64,000 bases of DNA from Rhizobium sp. R634 (GCF_002211305.1 NZ_LOKW01000025.1:62001-126000), one strand, 5' to 3'; shown: positions 36,730 to 45,573, counted from the first letter of the stretch. Notes: a model not told the origin generated them from the letters alone. Translations and numbers: made by a program.

Positions 36730-37554
36730 TTATCTGCCGGCGTCGATCTGCTCGCCGATATAGGCAATCGCCTGTTGGTAGACGCTGGCTGCATTCCAGC
36801 CCTGGATAGCGGCGAAATTGGGCTCGCCCGGCTGATAGCCGGCGCCGGGACGCCAGCCGTGGCCCTTCAGGAAATTCGCCGTCGAAGCGAGCGCATCGGC
36901 GCGGGAGCCAACCATGTCGACGCGGCCGTCGCCGTCGCCGTCGGCGCCGAAACGGACCACGTTGCGCGGCAGGAACTGCGTCTGGCCGATTTCACCATGG
37001 GCAGCACCCCTCGCCTGCGGGCTCAGATAACCCTCGGAGACGAGCTGGAGCGCAGCATAGAGCTGATCGGTGAAATATTCCGACCGGCGGCAATCGTAAG
37101 CGAGCGTCGAAACAGCCGACAGCGTATGCTGATTGCCCATATAGCTGCCGAAGCCGGTTTCCATGCCCCAGATTGCGATCAGGGGGCCGGCCGGAACGCC
37201 GAAACGGCGCTCGATCGAGGCGAACAGCGCCTGGTTGGCGCTCTTCATGCTGCGGCCGCGGGAGATGATGGCGGCGCCTCCGCGCTTCTTCATGAAGGCG
37301 TCGAAGGACAGCTTGAAGCTTTTCTGCCCACGGTCGGCGGCGATCGTCGGCTTGTTGTAATTGACATTGGCGAAGGCGCGGTTGAGGACCGACTGGCTGA
37401 CGCCATTGGCTGCCGCCGTCTGCTTGAAATCGCTGACCCAGGCATCGAAGCCAGCGCCGGTATTGCCACATTGTGCGCCCTGCGCGAACGCAGGTGCCGC
37501 GTGGAGGACGCCTACTGCCACGGCGGCCGCCAGAAAGAACTTTGTCATGCGCAT
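36730..37554 (-). CDS. Lytic murein transglycosylase
   Basis: This periplasmic enzyme cleaves peptidoglycan glycan strands with formation of 1,6-anhydro ends. The start at 37554 gives 274 residues with a clean signal peptide ending AFA before QGAQ (about residue 24); the frame continues upstream to 37827 but overlaps the asd terminator and asd. The catalytic glutamate is in IWGMETGFGSYMG, and the motif GEIGQTQFLP with the aspartate-rich GADGDGDGRVD is typical of the MltB/GH103 group. There is no C-terminal peptidoglycan-binding domain and no lipobox, so it is a soluble short form. Confidence 0.9.
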   Translation of the reverse strand: MRMTKFFLAAAVAVGVLHAAPAFAQGAQCGNTGAGFDAWVSDFKQTAAANGVSQSVLNRAFANVNYNKPTIAADRGQKSFKLSFDAFMKKRGGAAIISRGRSMKSANQALFASIERRFGVPAGPLIAIWGMETGFGSYMGNQHTLSAVSTLAYDCRRSEYFTDQLYAALQLVSEGYLSPQARGAAHGEIGQTQFLPRNVVRFGADGDGDGRVDMVGSRADALASTANFLKGHGWRPGAGYQPGEPNFAAIQGWNAASVYQQAIAYIGEQIDAGR

Positions 37555-37666
37555 TGAGAACCCCGCTCTCGATCTGCATAGCTTTTGGCCGGCAGGAGAA
37601 TGCCAGCCATCAGCGATTTTGTCACGATCACCTTTTGGCGAGCGCTTCCATGGCCGTTTCTGCCGG

Positions 37667-37693
37667 AAAGCCCCGCTCACCGAGCGGGGCTTT
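37667..37693. terminator. Terminator hairpin downstream of asd
   Basis: AAAGCCCCGCTC at 37667-37678 pairs perfectly with GAGCGGGGCTTT at 37682-37693 across a three-base loop. It lies just downstream of the minus-strand asd gene. The T tract is short, but the stem is very stable. Confidence 0.8.
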
Positions 37694-37718
37694 AGCACGT
37701 TATGGTTTACAAATGGTA

Positions 37719-38753
37719 TCAAGCGGCCTGCTTGCGCGGCTTGACGAGGCCGCGATTGACGAGCAGCTCGGCGATCTGAATGGCGTTCAGCGCCGCGCCC
37801 TTGCGCAGGTTGTCGGAGACCACCCACATATTGAGACCGTTTTCAACAGTCGCATCTTCGCGGATGCGCGAGATGTAGGTCGCATCTTCGCCGGCGGATT
37901 CATAAGGCGTGATGTAGCCGCCGTTCTCGCGCTTGTCGATGACGAGGCAGCCGGGTGCGTCGCGCAGGATATCGCGGGCCTGATCGGCAGTGATCTCGTT
38001 TTCGAACTCGATGTTGACCGATTCCGAATGGCCGATGAAGACGGGTACGCGCACGGCCGTGCAGGTCACCTTGATCTTCGGGTCGAGCATCTTCTTCGTC
38101 TCGGCCAGCACCTTCCACTCTTCCTTGGTATAGCCATCTTCCATGAAGCTATCGATGTGCGGGATGACGTTGAAGGCGATGCGCTTGGTGAACTTCTTGT
38201 TCTCGATCGGATCGGCGACGAAAACGGCGCGCGTCTGGTTGAAGAGTTCGTCCATGCCGTCCTTGCCGGCGCCGGAGACCGACTGGTAGGTCGAGACGAC
38301 GACGCGCTTGATCTTGGCGAAGTCATGCAGCGGCTTCAGCGCCACCACCAACTGGGCGGTCGAGCAATTCGGATTGGCAATGATGTTGCGCTTGGTGAAC
38401 TGCGTGACGGCGTCCGGGTTCACTTCCGGCACGATCAGCGGCACGTCGGCGTCGTAGCGCCAGGCTGAGGAATTGTCGATGACGACGCAGCCCTGCTGGC
38501 CGATCTTCGGCGAAAACTTCTTGGAGACTTCGCCGCCGGCCGACATCAGGCAGATATCGGTATCGGAGAAATCGTAATTCTCCAGATTGGAGACCTTCAG
38601 CGTCCGGTCTCCATAGGAAACCTCGGTGCCCTGCGAACGCGCGGAGGCGAGCGCTACGACCTCATCGGCGGGGAAGCCTCGTTCCGAGAGGATGTTGAGC
38701 ATCTCCCGGCCGACATTTCCGGTCGCTCCCGCAACTGCTACTTTGAAACCCAT
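37719..38753 (-). CDS. asd: Aspartate-semialdehyde dehydrogenase
   Basis: Asd reduces aspartyl phosphate to aspartate semialdehyde with NADPH, the branch point to lysine, diaminopimelate, threonine and methionine. The 344-residue protein begins with the NADP-binding motif VAVAGATGNVGREML. The catalytic cysteine lies in NPNCSTAQ near residue 128, and the substrate-binding histidine region is in VPVFIGHSESVNIEF. Length is normal for the family. The gene appears monocistronic with its own terminator. Confidence 0.96.
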   Translation of the reverse strand: MGFKVAVAGATGNVGREMLNILSERGFPADEVVALASARSQGTEVSYGDRTLKVSNLENYDFSDTDICLMSAGGEVSKKFSPKIGQQGCVVIDNSSAWRYDADVPLIVPEVNPDAVTQFTKRNIIANPNCSTAQLVVALKPLHDFAKIKRVVVSTYQSVSGAGKDGMDELFNQTRAVFVADPIENKKFTKRIAFNVIPHIDSFMEDGYTKEEWKVLAETKKMLDPKIKVTCTAVRVPVFIGHSESVNIEFENEITADQARDILRDAPGCLVIDKRENGGYITPYESAGEDATYISRIREDATVENGLNMWVVSDNLRKGAALNAIQIAELLVNRGLVKPRKQAA

Positions 38754-39086
38754 TTCTCAAGCTCTCTTTCTCTTCTCTCCTCTATCCGGTGAGGGGAAAG
38801 GCGCGAATACTCGCGTCTTCCTGTCCCCAGCCGAGCCGGGGAGAGAGCGGCAGGCCAGAGACGTCAGACGGTTTTCGTCGTCGTTTTGGCCTTGGTTTTG
38901 GAAGAAACCGGAACGGCAATTTCCACCCCGGCAACCCGTGCCCGGTCATTGCACTCAGCAATGGCGTGTTCGTCGCGAACCATGGAGATTCCTTTTCCGC
39001 TGTTGCTCTTAGAAGGTTTTCCACAGGAGTCAAGGTTTTTGCGCGCATAGCTTAGGCCGGACGAGCGGTCCGCAATCCGCGGCCGT
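38754..39086. other. Intergenic region upstream of the alkaline phosphatase
   Basis: The roughly 330 bases between asd and the PhoB-type box hold no supported gene. Short open frames on both strands have low-complexity, arginine-rich products and no ribosome sites. A small GC-rich inverted sequence (CCCCAGCCGAGCCGGGG) lies at 38825-38841. Promoter elements for the phosphatase are expected near the 3' end. Confidence 0.45.
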
Positions 39087-39104
39087 TTGTCATGCCGCTG
39101 TCAT
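39087..39104 (+). promoter_or_regulatory. PhoB-binding Pho box upstream of alkaline phosphatase
   Basis: TTGTCATGCCGCTGTCAT is two seven-base repeats (TTGTCAT and CTGTCAT) separated by four bases, matching the Pho box design CTGTCAT-N4-CTGTCAT with one mismatch in the repeats. It ends 56 bases before the phosphatase ATG at 39161, so phosphate-starvation control is likely. Confidence 0.8.
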
Positions 39105-39160
39105 CCATGGAAGATATTCCGGCGCGGTTGTTATGCCTGCAACGAAAACGGGGGTTTTCC

Positions 39161-40915
39161 ATGCGTATGCTTCTCGCCGCTTTTGCGGCCACCACCATTC
39201 TCGCCGGCGCCGCTCAGGCGACGACGGTCTATCCGCTTGATCGCGCGACGATCCTTGTCGGTTCACCGTTCGATTTCAAGGTCGAGCTCAACAAGCAGGT
39301 CAAGCCGGAAGACGTGAAGATCACGGTCAACGGCCAGGATTACAAGACCGTTCTCGGAAGCGAGGCGCAGTTCGTCGAGCTTGAAAAGGGCAAGGAAGAC
39401 AAGGCTCTCGGCTCCGCCCTCCTGTTGCGCGGCCTGAAGATTTCGGCTGCCGGCGCCTACAAGGTCGAGGTCACTGCCGGCGACGAGACAAAATCCGTGA
39501 CCTGGAACGTCTACGAAACCGCCAGCCAGCCGAAGGCCAAGAACATCATCTTCCTGCTCGGCGACGGGCTTTCCGTTGCGCACCGCACGGCTGCCCGCAT
39601 CATGTCCAAGGGCATGACCGAAGGGAAGGCGAATGGCCGCCTGAACATGGACGATCTCGACCATATGGCTTTCATCGGCACGTCTTCGACGAACGCCGTC
39701 GCCACGGATTCGGCCAACACCATGTCGGCCTACATGACGGGCCACAAGACGGCCGTCAACGCGCTCGGCGTTTATGCGGACCGCACGCCGTCCTCGCTCG
39801 ATGACCCGCGTGTCGAAACCATCGCGGAAGCCCTTCGCCGCACGACCAAGAAGTCGATCGGCATCGTTGCAACGTCCGAAGTCGAGGATGCCACCCCGGC
39901 CGCGGTCGTCTCCCACACCCGCAACCGCAACGACAAGGCCGACATCGTCGGCATGCTGCTCGAGGTCAAGCCGGAGGTGCTGCTTGGCGGCGGCTCGGCC
40001 TATTTCCTCGGCCAGGAGGTCGCCGGTTCCAAGCGCAAGGACAACCAGGACTATATCAAGCTGTTCCAGGAAGCCGGCTACAAGCTCGCGACCGACAAGA
40101 ACGAACTTGCAGCCAATGCATCGGCTGAAGGCAATCTGCTCGGGCTGTTCCACACCGGCAATATGGACGTCATGCTCGACCGCGAATTCCTGAAGAAGGG
40201 CACGGTCGAGAAATTCCCGAACCAGCCGGGTCTCGTCGACATGACCAAAGTCGCGCTCGATCGCCTCTCCAAGAATCCCGAAGGTTTCTTCCTGATGGTC
40301 GAAGCCTCCTCGATCGACAAGATGTCCCATCCGCTCGATTGGGACCGCGCGGTCGTCGATACTATCGAATTCGACAAGGCCATCGGTGTTGCCCGCGAAT
40401 TCCAGAAGGCCCATCCCGATACGCTGATCGTCGTCACCGGCGACCATACGCACGGCGTTTCCATCATCGGCACGGTCGATGATGACAAGCCCGGCACGGA
40501 AATGCGCGAAAAGGTCGGGATCTATGCCGAAGCCGGCTTCCCGAACTACAAAGACGAAAACGGCGACGGCTATCCCGACAAGATCGACGTCAGCCGCCGC
40601 CTGTTCCTGAACGCCAATAACGGCCCCGATCACTACGAGACCTTCCGTCCGAAGCTCGAAGGCCCGTTCGTTCCGGCTATCCAGAACGAAAAGAAGGAAT
40701 ATGTCGCCAACGAGCAGTACAAGGATGTTCCCGGCGCCGTCTTCGTCCAGGGCAATATTCCTAAGTCCGGCGACTCTGGCGTTCACGCCGTCGACGACGT
40801 CGTCCTGCAGTCGGCCGGTCCGGGCGCCGAAGGCTTCCGCGGCTACATGGAGCAGAGCGATGTCTATCATGTGCTCGCCGACACCTTTGCTCTCGGCGCG
40901 AAGCAGACAAACTGA
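39161..40915 (+). CDS. Secreted alkaline phosphatase, PhoA-type fold
   Basis: The 584-residue exported protein has a signal peptide (MRMLLAAFAATTILAGAAQA) and an N-terminal beta-rich extension of about 120 residues. The alkaline phosphatase domain starts at NIIFLLGDGLS. The nucleophile motif TDSANTMSAYMTGHKT places the active serine at about residue 184. Metal ligands are visible in VEASSIDKMSHP, the VTGDHTHG motif and the later HYETF region. The enzyme would release phosphate from organic esters in the periplasm using zinc and magnesium. Starting at 39161 rather than 39092 keeps the Pho box upstream of the gene and gives a proper signal peptide. Confidence 0.88.
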   Translation: MRMLLAAFAATTILAGAAQATTVYPLDRATILVGSPFDFKVELNKQVKPEDVKITVNGQDYKTVLGSEAQFVELEKGKEDKALGSALLLRGLKISAAGAYKVEVTAGDETKSVTWNVYETASQPKAKNIIFLLGDGLSVAHRTAARIMSKGMTEGKANGRLNMDDLDHMAFIGTSSTNAVATDSANTMSAYMTGHKTAVNALGVYADRTPSSLDDPRVETIAEALRRTTKKSIGIVATSEVEDATPAAVVSHTRNRNDKADIVGMLLEVKPEVLLGGGSAYFLGQEVAGSKRKDNQDYIKLFQEAGYKLATDKNELAANASAEGNLLGLFHTGNMDVMLDREFLKKGTVEKFPNQPGLVDMTKVALDRLSKNPEGFFLMVEASSIDKMSHPLDWDRAVVDTIEFDKAIGVAREFQKAHPDTLIVVTGDHTHGVSIIGTVDDDKPGTEMREKVGIYAEAGFPNYKDENGDGYPDKIDVSRRLFLNANNGPDHYETFRPKLEGPFVPAIQNEKKEYVANEQYKDVPGAVFVQGNIPKSGDSGVHAVDDVVLQSAGPGAEGFRGYMEQSDVYHVLADTFALGAKQTN

Positions 40916-40929
40916 TCTGGATTGATCCT

Positions 40930-40957
40930 GCAAGGCCGCTTGCCGGCCTTGCTCTTT
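40930..40957 (+). terminator. Terminator of the alkaline phosphatase gene
   Basis: GCAAGGCCG at 40930-40938 pairs with CGGCCTTGC at 40944-40952 across a five-base loop, followed by TCTTT. It starts 14 bases after the stop codon. Confidence 0.75.
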
Positions 40958-40967
40958 CACCGATCAT

Positions 40968-40993
40968 GGTCCCGGCCGGGGACGGCCGGGACC
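40968..40993 (+). repeat. Perfect inverted repeat upstream of the small exported protein
   Basis: GGTCCCGGCC at 40968-40977 and GGCCGGGACC at 40984-40993 form a ten-base perfect stem with a six-base loop. It ends eight bases before the ribosome site GGAGG (41002-41006) of the next gene. There is no T tract, so it is not a typical terminator; a role in RNA stability or translation is possible. Confidence 0.7.
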
Positions 40994-41011
40994 TGCTTCT
41001 TGGAGGTCGCC

Positions 41012-41473
41012 ATGGAAACAGTTTCTTCGTTGCATCTCAGCCGCCGCCGGCTGATCGGCGCCGCCATTGTACTTCCCTTCACCGCTTCGCTCGTTCGCGC
41101 TGCCGATTCTTCGCTCGCCTTCGGTGAGCTCTACGGCAAGTTCGGCGTGCTCGGCCTCGAATTCTCCGACAAGGTGAAGCGCCTCGCCGGCCAGGAAATC
41201 AGCATGAAGGGCTTCATGGCCCCGCCGTTGAAGGCCGAGGCCCAATTCTTCGTGCTGACCGAAGTGCCCATGTCGCTCTGCCCCTTCTGTTCCTCGGATG
41301 CGGACTGGCCCGACAATATCGTCGTCGTCTATCTCTTGGAGAAGCAGACCTTCGTGCAGCCGCGCCAGACGATCGAAGTGCGCGGCACGCTGGAGTATGG
41401 CTCCTGGACGGATCCGGAAACCGGCTTCGTCAGCCTTCTGCGCATTCGCCAAGCCGAATATTCCGCCGTCTGA
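41012..41473 (+). CDS. Small Tat-type exported protein of an ABC operon, DUF3299-like
   Basis: The 153-residue protein starts at 41012, six bases after GGAGG. Its N terminus LSRRRLIGAAIVLPFTASLVRAA is a twin-arginine-like export signal, with cleavage near residue 30. The mature part has the pattern GQEISMKGFMAP, CPFCSSDADWPDN and GTLEYGSW, which resembles DUF3299-type small OB-fold proteins. The cysteines of CPFC could bind a metal or form a disulfide. It lies six bases before the ABC ATPase, so it is probably an accessory factor of that transporter. The precise function is unknown. Confidence 0.65.
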   Translation: METVSSLHLSRRRLIGAAIVLPFTASLVRAADSSLAFGELYGKFGVLGLEFSDKVKRLAGQEISMKGFMAPPLKAEAQFFVLTEVPMSLCPFCSSDADWPDNIVVVYLLEKQTFVQPRQTIEVRGTLEYGSWTDPETGFVSLLRIRQAEYSAV

Positions 41474-41479
41474 ACCGAT

Positions 41480-42172
41480 ATGCTCGCTCTCGATATTGAA
41501 AACCTTGACGTTACTTTCCCCGGCCTGTCCTCGCCGGCGCTGGCGATCGGCCGCATGTCGATCGAAGCCGGCAGCAGGGTCGCCATCACCGGGGCGTCCG
41601 GTTCCGGCAAGAGCACCTTCGTCAATATCGTTACCGGGCTGGAGCGGACGCGGCAGGGCCGCATTCGCTGGAACGGCGAGGATATTGCGGGCTTTTCCGA
41701 AAGCCGGCGGGACCGGTTCCGCGCCGCCAATATCGGCCTCGTCATGCAGGAGTTTCATCTTTTCCCAGGCCTGTCGGCACTGGAAAACGTCCTTCTGCCG
41801 GCGCGCCTTGCCGGCGCTACCACGGCCGTCATCATCGAGCGGGCGCATGCGCTTTTGAGCACAGTCGGCCTTTCCCGCCCCGGCCAGAAGATCGAGACCA
41901 TGTCGCGCGGCGAGATGCAGCGCGTGGCGATCGCCCGGGCGCTGCTGCGCAAGCCGGGCGTCATCATCGCCGACGAGCCGACGGCGAGCCTCGATGCCGA
42001 GAGCGGCGCGGCCGTCGGCGATCTGATCCTCGATCTTGCCATGGCCGAAGGCAGCACGTTGATCGTCGTTTCGCACGACCAGCGCCTGGTCAGCCGGCTC
42101 GACCGGCGCATTACCTTCGGTTCCGGGCGGATCAGCGACGATTCCGCTGCTGCGGCAGGGGAGGCTGCATGA
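41480..42172 (+). CDS. ABC transporter ATP-binding protein (LolD/MacB-like)
   Basis: The 230-residue ATPase has Walker A GASGSGKST near residues 39-47, a Q-loop region (VMQEFHLF), the signature MSRGEMQRVAIARALL, Walker B VIIADEPT and an H-loop (VVSHDQRL). The sequence type is that of LolD/MacB/FtsE ATPases that power FtsX-like permeases rather than classical importers. The stop overlaps the permease start by four bases (ATGA), so the two are translationally coupled. Together with the upstream exported protein it forms a three-gene operon. Confidence 0.9.
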   Translation: MLALDIENLDVTFPGLSSPALAIGRMSIEAGSRVAITGASGSGKSTFVNIVTGLERTRQGRIRWNGEDIAGFSESRRDRFRAANIGLVMQEFHLFPGLSALENVLLPARLAGATTAVIIERAHALLSTVGLSRPGQKIETMSRGEMQRVAIARALLRKPGVIIADEPTASLDAESGAAVGDLILDLAMAEGSTLIVVSHDQRLVSRLDRRITFGSGRISDDSAAAAGEAA

Positions 42173-43446
42173 TCCGCTTCATCCTCGCCGATCTTCGCCG
42201 CCTCTGGGCGGGGTCGCTGGTGGTCGTGCTGCTGGTGACGCTTGCGACCGCACTCGGCGTCTGCGTCGTGCTGCAGGAGCGGGCGCTTCGTCTGGGCAGC
42301 GCCCGTGCCGCCGACAAGTTCGACCTCGTCATCGGCGCCGGCGGCAGCGAGACGCAGCTCGTGCTGTCTTCCGTCTTTCTGCAGCCCTCGCCTTTGCCGC
42401 TGATGCCGGGCGACGTGCTGGCGAGGCTTGCCGCCGACCCCCGTGTCGACTGGGCCGCTCCGATTGGCTTCGGCGATTCCTTCTCCGGCTATCCCATCGT
42501 CGGTACGACGATGGCGCTGGCGGACAAGCTCTCCGGCGGCTTTGCCGAGGGCAAGGTTTTCGCGCGCGAGGGAGAGGCGGTGATCGGCTCTGCCGTCAAG
42601 CTGCCGCTCGTTGGCGAGATCAAGCCGATGCACGGCTTAGCGGAAGAAGGAGGCGAGACCCACACCGAACTCGTCTATCATATCGCCGGCCGCCTGCAGC
42701 CCACGGGAACGGCCTGGGACCGGGCCATTCTCGTTCCGATCCAAGCCGTCTGGCACATTCATGGGCTGGGAGCAGAGGGACACGCAGAAGGCGCCGAGGA
42801 GGCAGAGCACGATCATGAGCAGGCCGGCGCCGATCACGATGCGCATGAGCATGAACATCATGGCGAAGCCCACCCGGATGCCGCGCTCGACGAAAGCTGG
42901 ACTGCGAATGCTCCCGGCCTTCCCGCCATCCTCGTCAAGCCGAAGTCGATCGCCGACGCCTACAAGCTGCGGCAGGACTATCGCAGCGGCAATACCATCG
43001 CGGTCTTCCCGGGCGAGGTGCTGACCAATCTCTACGCCACGCTCGGCGACGCCAAGCAGATCCTCGTCGCGGTTGCTTCCGGCGCGCAGGCTCTTGTGGC
43101 GGCCTCGCTCGTGCTGGTCACCGTCATTCATATCGGCCAGCGCCGCCGCCAGATCGGCGCGCTGAGAGCCTTCGGCGCACCGCGCGGCGCGATCTTCGGC
43201 ATCGTCTGGCTGGAATTCTTCACCCTCGTCGCAGCCGGCATCGGGTTCGGATTCGCACTCGGCTTTGCCGCAGCGCTGACCTTGTCGGGCTTGCTCTCGC
43301 AGACCAGCGGCATTGCCATGCCGGTCGGCTTTGCCCGGGAGGATCTCGCGCTTGCCGCGGTGCTGCTCGGCTTTGTCGCGATTCTTGCCGCGCTGCCGGC
43401 GGTGCTCGCCTACAGGCAATCGCCGGCGCAGGCGCTGAGGGCATAG
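42169..43446 (+). CDS. FtsX-like ABC permease with a histidine-rich periplasmic loop
   Basis: The 425-residue protein has one N-terminal membrane helix (about residues 12-32), a large periplasmic domain and three C-terminal helices, the last segment reading VLAYRQSPAQALRA as in the FtsX/MacB/LolC group. Within the periplasmic domain, about residues 200-242, a stretch contains about eleven histidines with many acidic residues. Such loops bind zinc, nickel or related metals, so the transporter may act on a divalent metal or a metal-dependent envelope process. The upstream Tat-type protein and ATPase support one complex. Direction and substrate are not known. Confidence 0.85.
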   Translation: MIRFILADLRRLWAGSLVVVLLVTLATALGVCVVLQERALRLGSARAADKFDLVIGAGGSETQLVLSSVFLQPSPLPLMPGDVLARLAADPRVDWAAPIGFGDSFSGYPIVGTTMALADKLSGGFAEGKVFAREGEAVIGSAVKLPLVGEIKPMHGLAEEGGETHTELVYHIAGRLQPTGTAWDRAILVPIQAVWHIHGLGAEGHAEGAEEAEHDHEQAGADHDAHEHEHHGEAHPDAALDESWTANAPGLPAILVKPKSIADAYKLRQDYRSGNTIAVFPGEVLTNLYATLGDAKQILVAVASGAQALVAASLVLVTVIHIGQRRRQIGALRAFGAPRGAIFGIVWLEFFTLVAAGIGFGFALGFAAALTLSGLLSQTSGIAMPVGFAREDLALAAVLLGFVAILAALPAVLAYRQSPAQALRA

Positions 43447-43652
43447 CCGCAGAGGCGCGTCTCAAGGGCGGCGTATGGCTGGATGTGGATAACACGCTCG
43501 CCGTTGTTAGACTAAAGTCATAATCCCAAAGCATCCCTCTTTTTGGCCTGCCGTTTCTGGCACACTCTCGTCAGGCGTGTCGCGGCCGGGGATTTGCTTT
43601 TGAGGAGAGAGTAGGTCGCGCGCGTTGCTCATCACTCTGTGGAGGACAGACA

Positions 43653-45539
43653 ATGGCAAATGTCGCAAGCATCGACGGCGCGAAGGCCGGTCCGATGACG
43701 GGCGAGGAGAAGAAGGTCATCTTCGCTTCTTCGCTCGGCACCGTTTTCGAATGGTACGATTTCTATCTTTACGGTTCGCTCGCCACCTATATCGGCGCGA
43801 CCTACTTCACCCAATATCCCGAGGCAACGCGCAACATTTTCACGTTGCTCGCCTTTGCCGCCGGCTTCCTGGTGCGTCCTTTCGGTGCGCTGGTGTTCGG
43901 ACGTCTCGGCGATCTCGTCGGCCGCAAATACACCTTCCTCGTGACGATCATGATCATGGGTCTGTCGACCTTCCTCGTCGGCATCCTGCCGGGCGCGGCC
44001 ACCATCGGCATCGCAGCTCCGATCATCCTCATCGCGTTGCGCCTGCTCCAGGGTCTGGCGCTTGGCGGTGAATATGGCGGTGCGGCAACCTATGTCGCCG
44101 AACATGCGCCGAACGGGCGCCGCGGCTATTTCACCTCTTGGATCCAGACGACGGCGACGCTCGGTCTGTTCCTGTCGCTGATCGTCATCATTGTCGTTCA
44201 GTCCATCATGGGCCCGGCTCAATTCGCCGCCTGGGGCTGGCGCATTCCGTTCCTGGTTTCGGTCGTCCTGCTCGGCATTTCCGTCTGGATCCGCCTGAAG
44301 ATGAACGAATCGCCCGCATTCCAGCGCATGAAGGCGGAAGGCAAGGGCTCCAAGGCGCCGCTGACCGAAGCCTTCGGCCAATGGCGCAACGCCAAGATCG
44401 CGATCATCGCGCTTCTCGGCGCCACGATGGGCCAGGCGGTCGTCTGGTACGGCGGCCAGTTCTATGCGCTGTTCTTCTTGCAGAACGTGCTGAAGGTGGA
44501 TCTGCAATCGGCCAACATCATGGTCGCCATCGCGCTCCTGCTCGCAACGCCCTTCTTCGTCATCTTCGGCTCTCTCTCCGACAAGATCGGCCGCAAGCCG
44601 ATCATCATGGCCGGCCTTCTCATCGCCGCGGTGACCTATAATCCGCTGTTCAAGGCGATGACCTGGGCGGCAAACCCGGCTCTTGCCGAAGCGCAGGCTT
44701 CGATCCGCGCGACGGTCACGGCCGATCCGGCGGACTGCAAGTTCCAGTTCAACCCGACGGGCACGGCGAAATTCACCAGCTCCTGCGACGTGGCGACGGC
44801 GTTCCTGACGAAGAACTCGGTGCCTTATGACGTCGTGGCCGGCCCTGCCGGACAGCCGGCAACCGTGAAGATCGGCAACGCGACGGTGACGAGCTTCGAC
44901 GCCGCTGCCGCCGGCGACAAGGCCAAGGGCATGGCTGCCGCCTTCGAAAAGAGCGTCAACATCGCACTTCACGATGCTGGCTATCCGCTGAAGCGCGGCG
45001 TCGCCAAGGTGCCGGATGCCAAGCTCGATGCCTTCATCGCCGCCAATCCGGAACTGGCGCTCAATGCCGAAACCATCCGCGCCGGCGAGAAGGAAACCAT
45101 GCCGGCAGCCAAGCTGGTCGAAGGCAAGCTGCTGACGGCAGATGAGGCCAATGGCGTTACCGACATGGCGGTCTACAACATCGCCAACGGCGGCACTTTC
45201 GCCATGACCGCCGATCCCGCCCGCGTCAACTGGGTCGGCACGGTCGCCATCCTGTTCGTCCTCGTCCTCTATGTGACGATGGTCTACGGCCCGATTGCGG
45301 CCCTTCTGGTCGAGCTCTTCCCGACCCGCATCCGCTATACCGGCATGTCGCTGCCCTATCACATCGGCAACGGCTGGTTCGGCGGCCTGCTGCCGGCAAC
45401 GGCCTTCGCGATGAGTGCAGCGGCGGGCGATATCTATTACGGTCTCTGGTACCCGATCGTCTTTGCGGCGATCACGCTGGTGATCGGCCTGATCTTCCTG
45501 CCGGAAACAAAGAACAGGGACATCCACGCAATGGATTGA
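43653..45539 (+). CDS. MHS-family MFS transporter with a large periplasmic insert
   Basis: The protein is 628 residues, against about 430-450 for the metabolite:H+ symporter family. The first half is typical: SSLGTVFEWYDFYLYGSLA, GRLGDLVGRKYTFL and ALGGEYGGAATYVAEH are MHS signatures. After the ninth predicted membrane segment (near residue 337) comes a soluble segment of about 185 residues (roughly 44666-45220), then the last three membrane segments. By topology this insert should face the periplasm. It has two cysteines, in ADPADCKF and TSSCDVA, that could form a disulfide. The substrate is probably an organic acid or osmolyte, but nothing here decides it. GGAGGACA precedes the ATG. Confidence 0.85.
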   Translation: MANVASIDGAKAGPMTGEEKKVIFASSLGTVFEWYDFYLYGSLATYIGATYFTQYPEATRNIFTLLAFAAGFLVRPFGALVFGRLGDLVGRKYTFLVTIMIMGLSTFLVGILPGAATIGIAAPIILIALRLLQGLALGGEYGGAATYVAEHAPNGRRGYFTSWIQTTATLGLFLSLIVIIVVQSIMGPAQFAAWGWRIPFLVSVVLLGISVWIRLKMNESPAFQRMKAEGKGSKAPLTEAFGQWRNAKIAIIALLGATMGQAVVWYGGQFYALFFLQNVLKVDLQSANIMVAIALLLATPFFVIFGSLSDKIGRKPIIMAGLLIAAVTYNPLFKAMTWAANPALAEAQASIRATVTADPADCKFQFNPTGTAKFTSSCDVATAFLTKNSVPYDVVAGPAGQPATVKIGNATVTSFDAAAAGDKAKGMAAAFEKSVNIALHDAGYPLKRGVAKVPDAKLDAFIAANPELALNAETIRAGEKETMPAAKLVEGKLLTADEANGVTDMAVYNIANGGTFAMTADPARVNWVGTVAILFVLVLYVTMVYGPIAALLVELFPTRIRYTGMSLPYHIGNGWFGGLLPATAFAMSAAAGDIYYGLWYPIVFAAITLVIGLIFLPETKNRDIHAMD

Positions 45540-45573
45540 TGACGCGCTCGCGTCTCAGAAGCTTAAGAAACCG

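Noticed and set aside
38782..39048. A small protein of 88 residues on the minus strand upstream of the alkaline phosphatase
   Set aside because: Composition is arginine and proline rich, there is no ribosome site, and the reverse strand gives an equally long frame. Neither resembles a known family.
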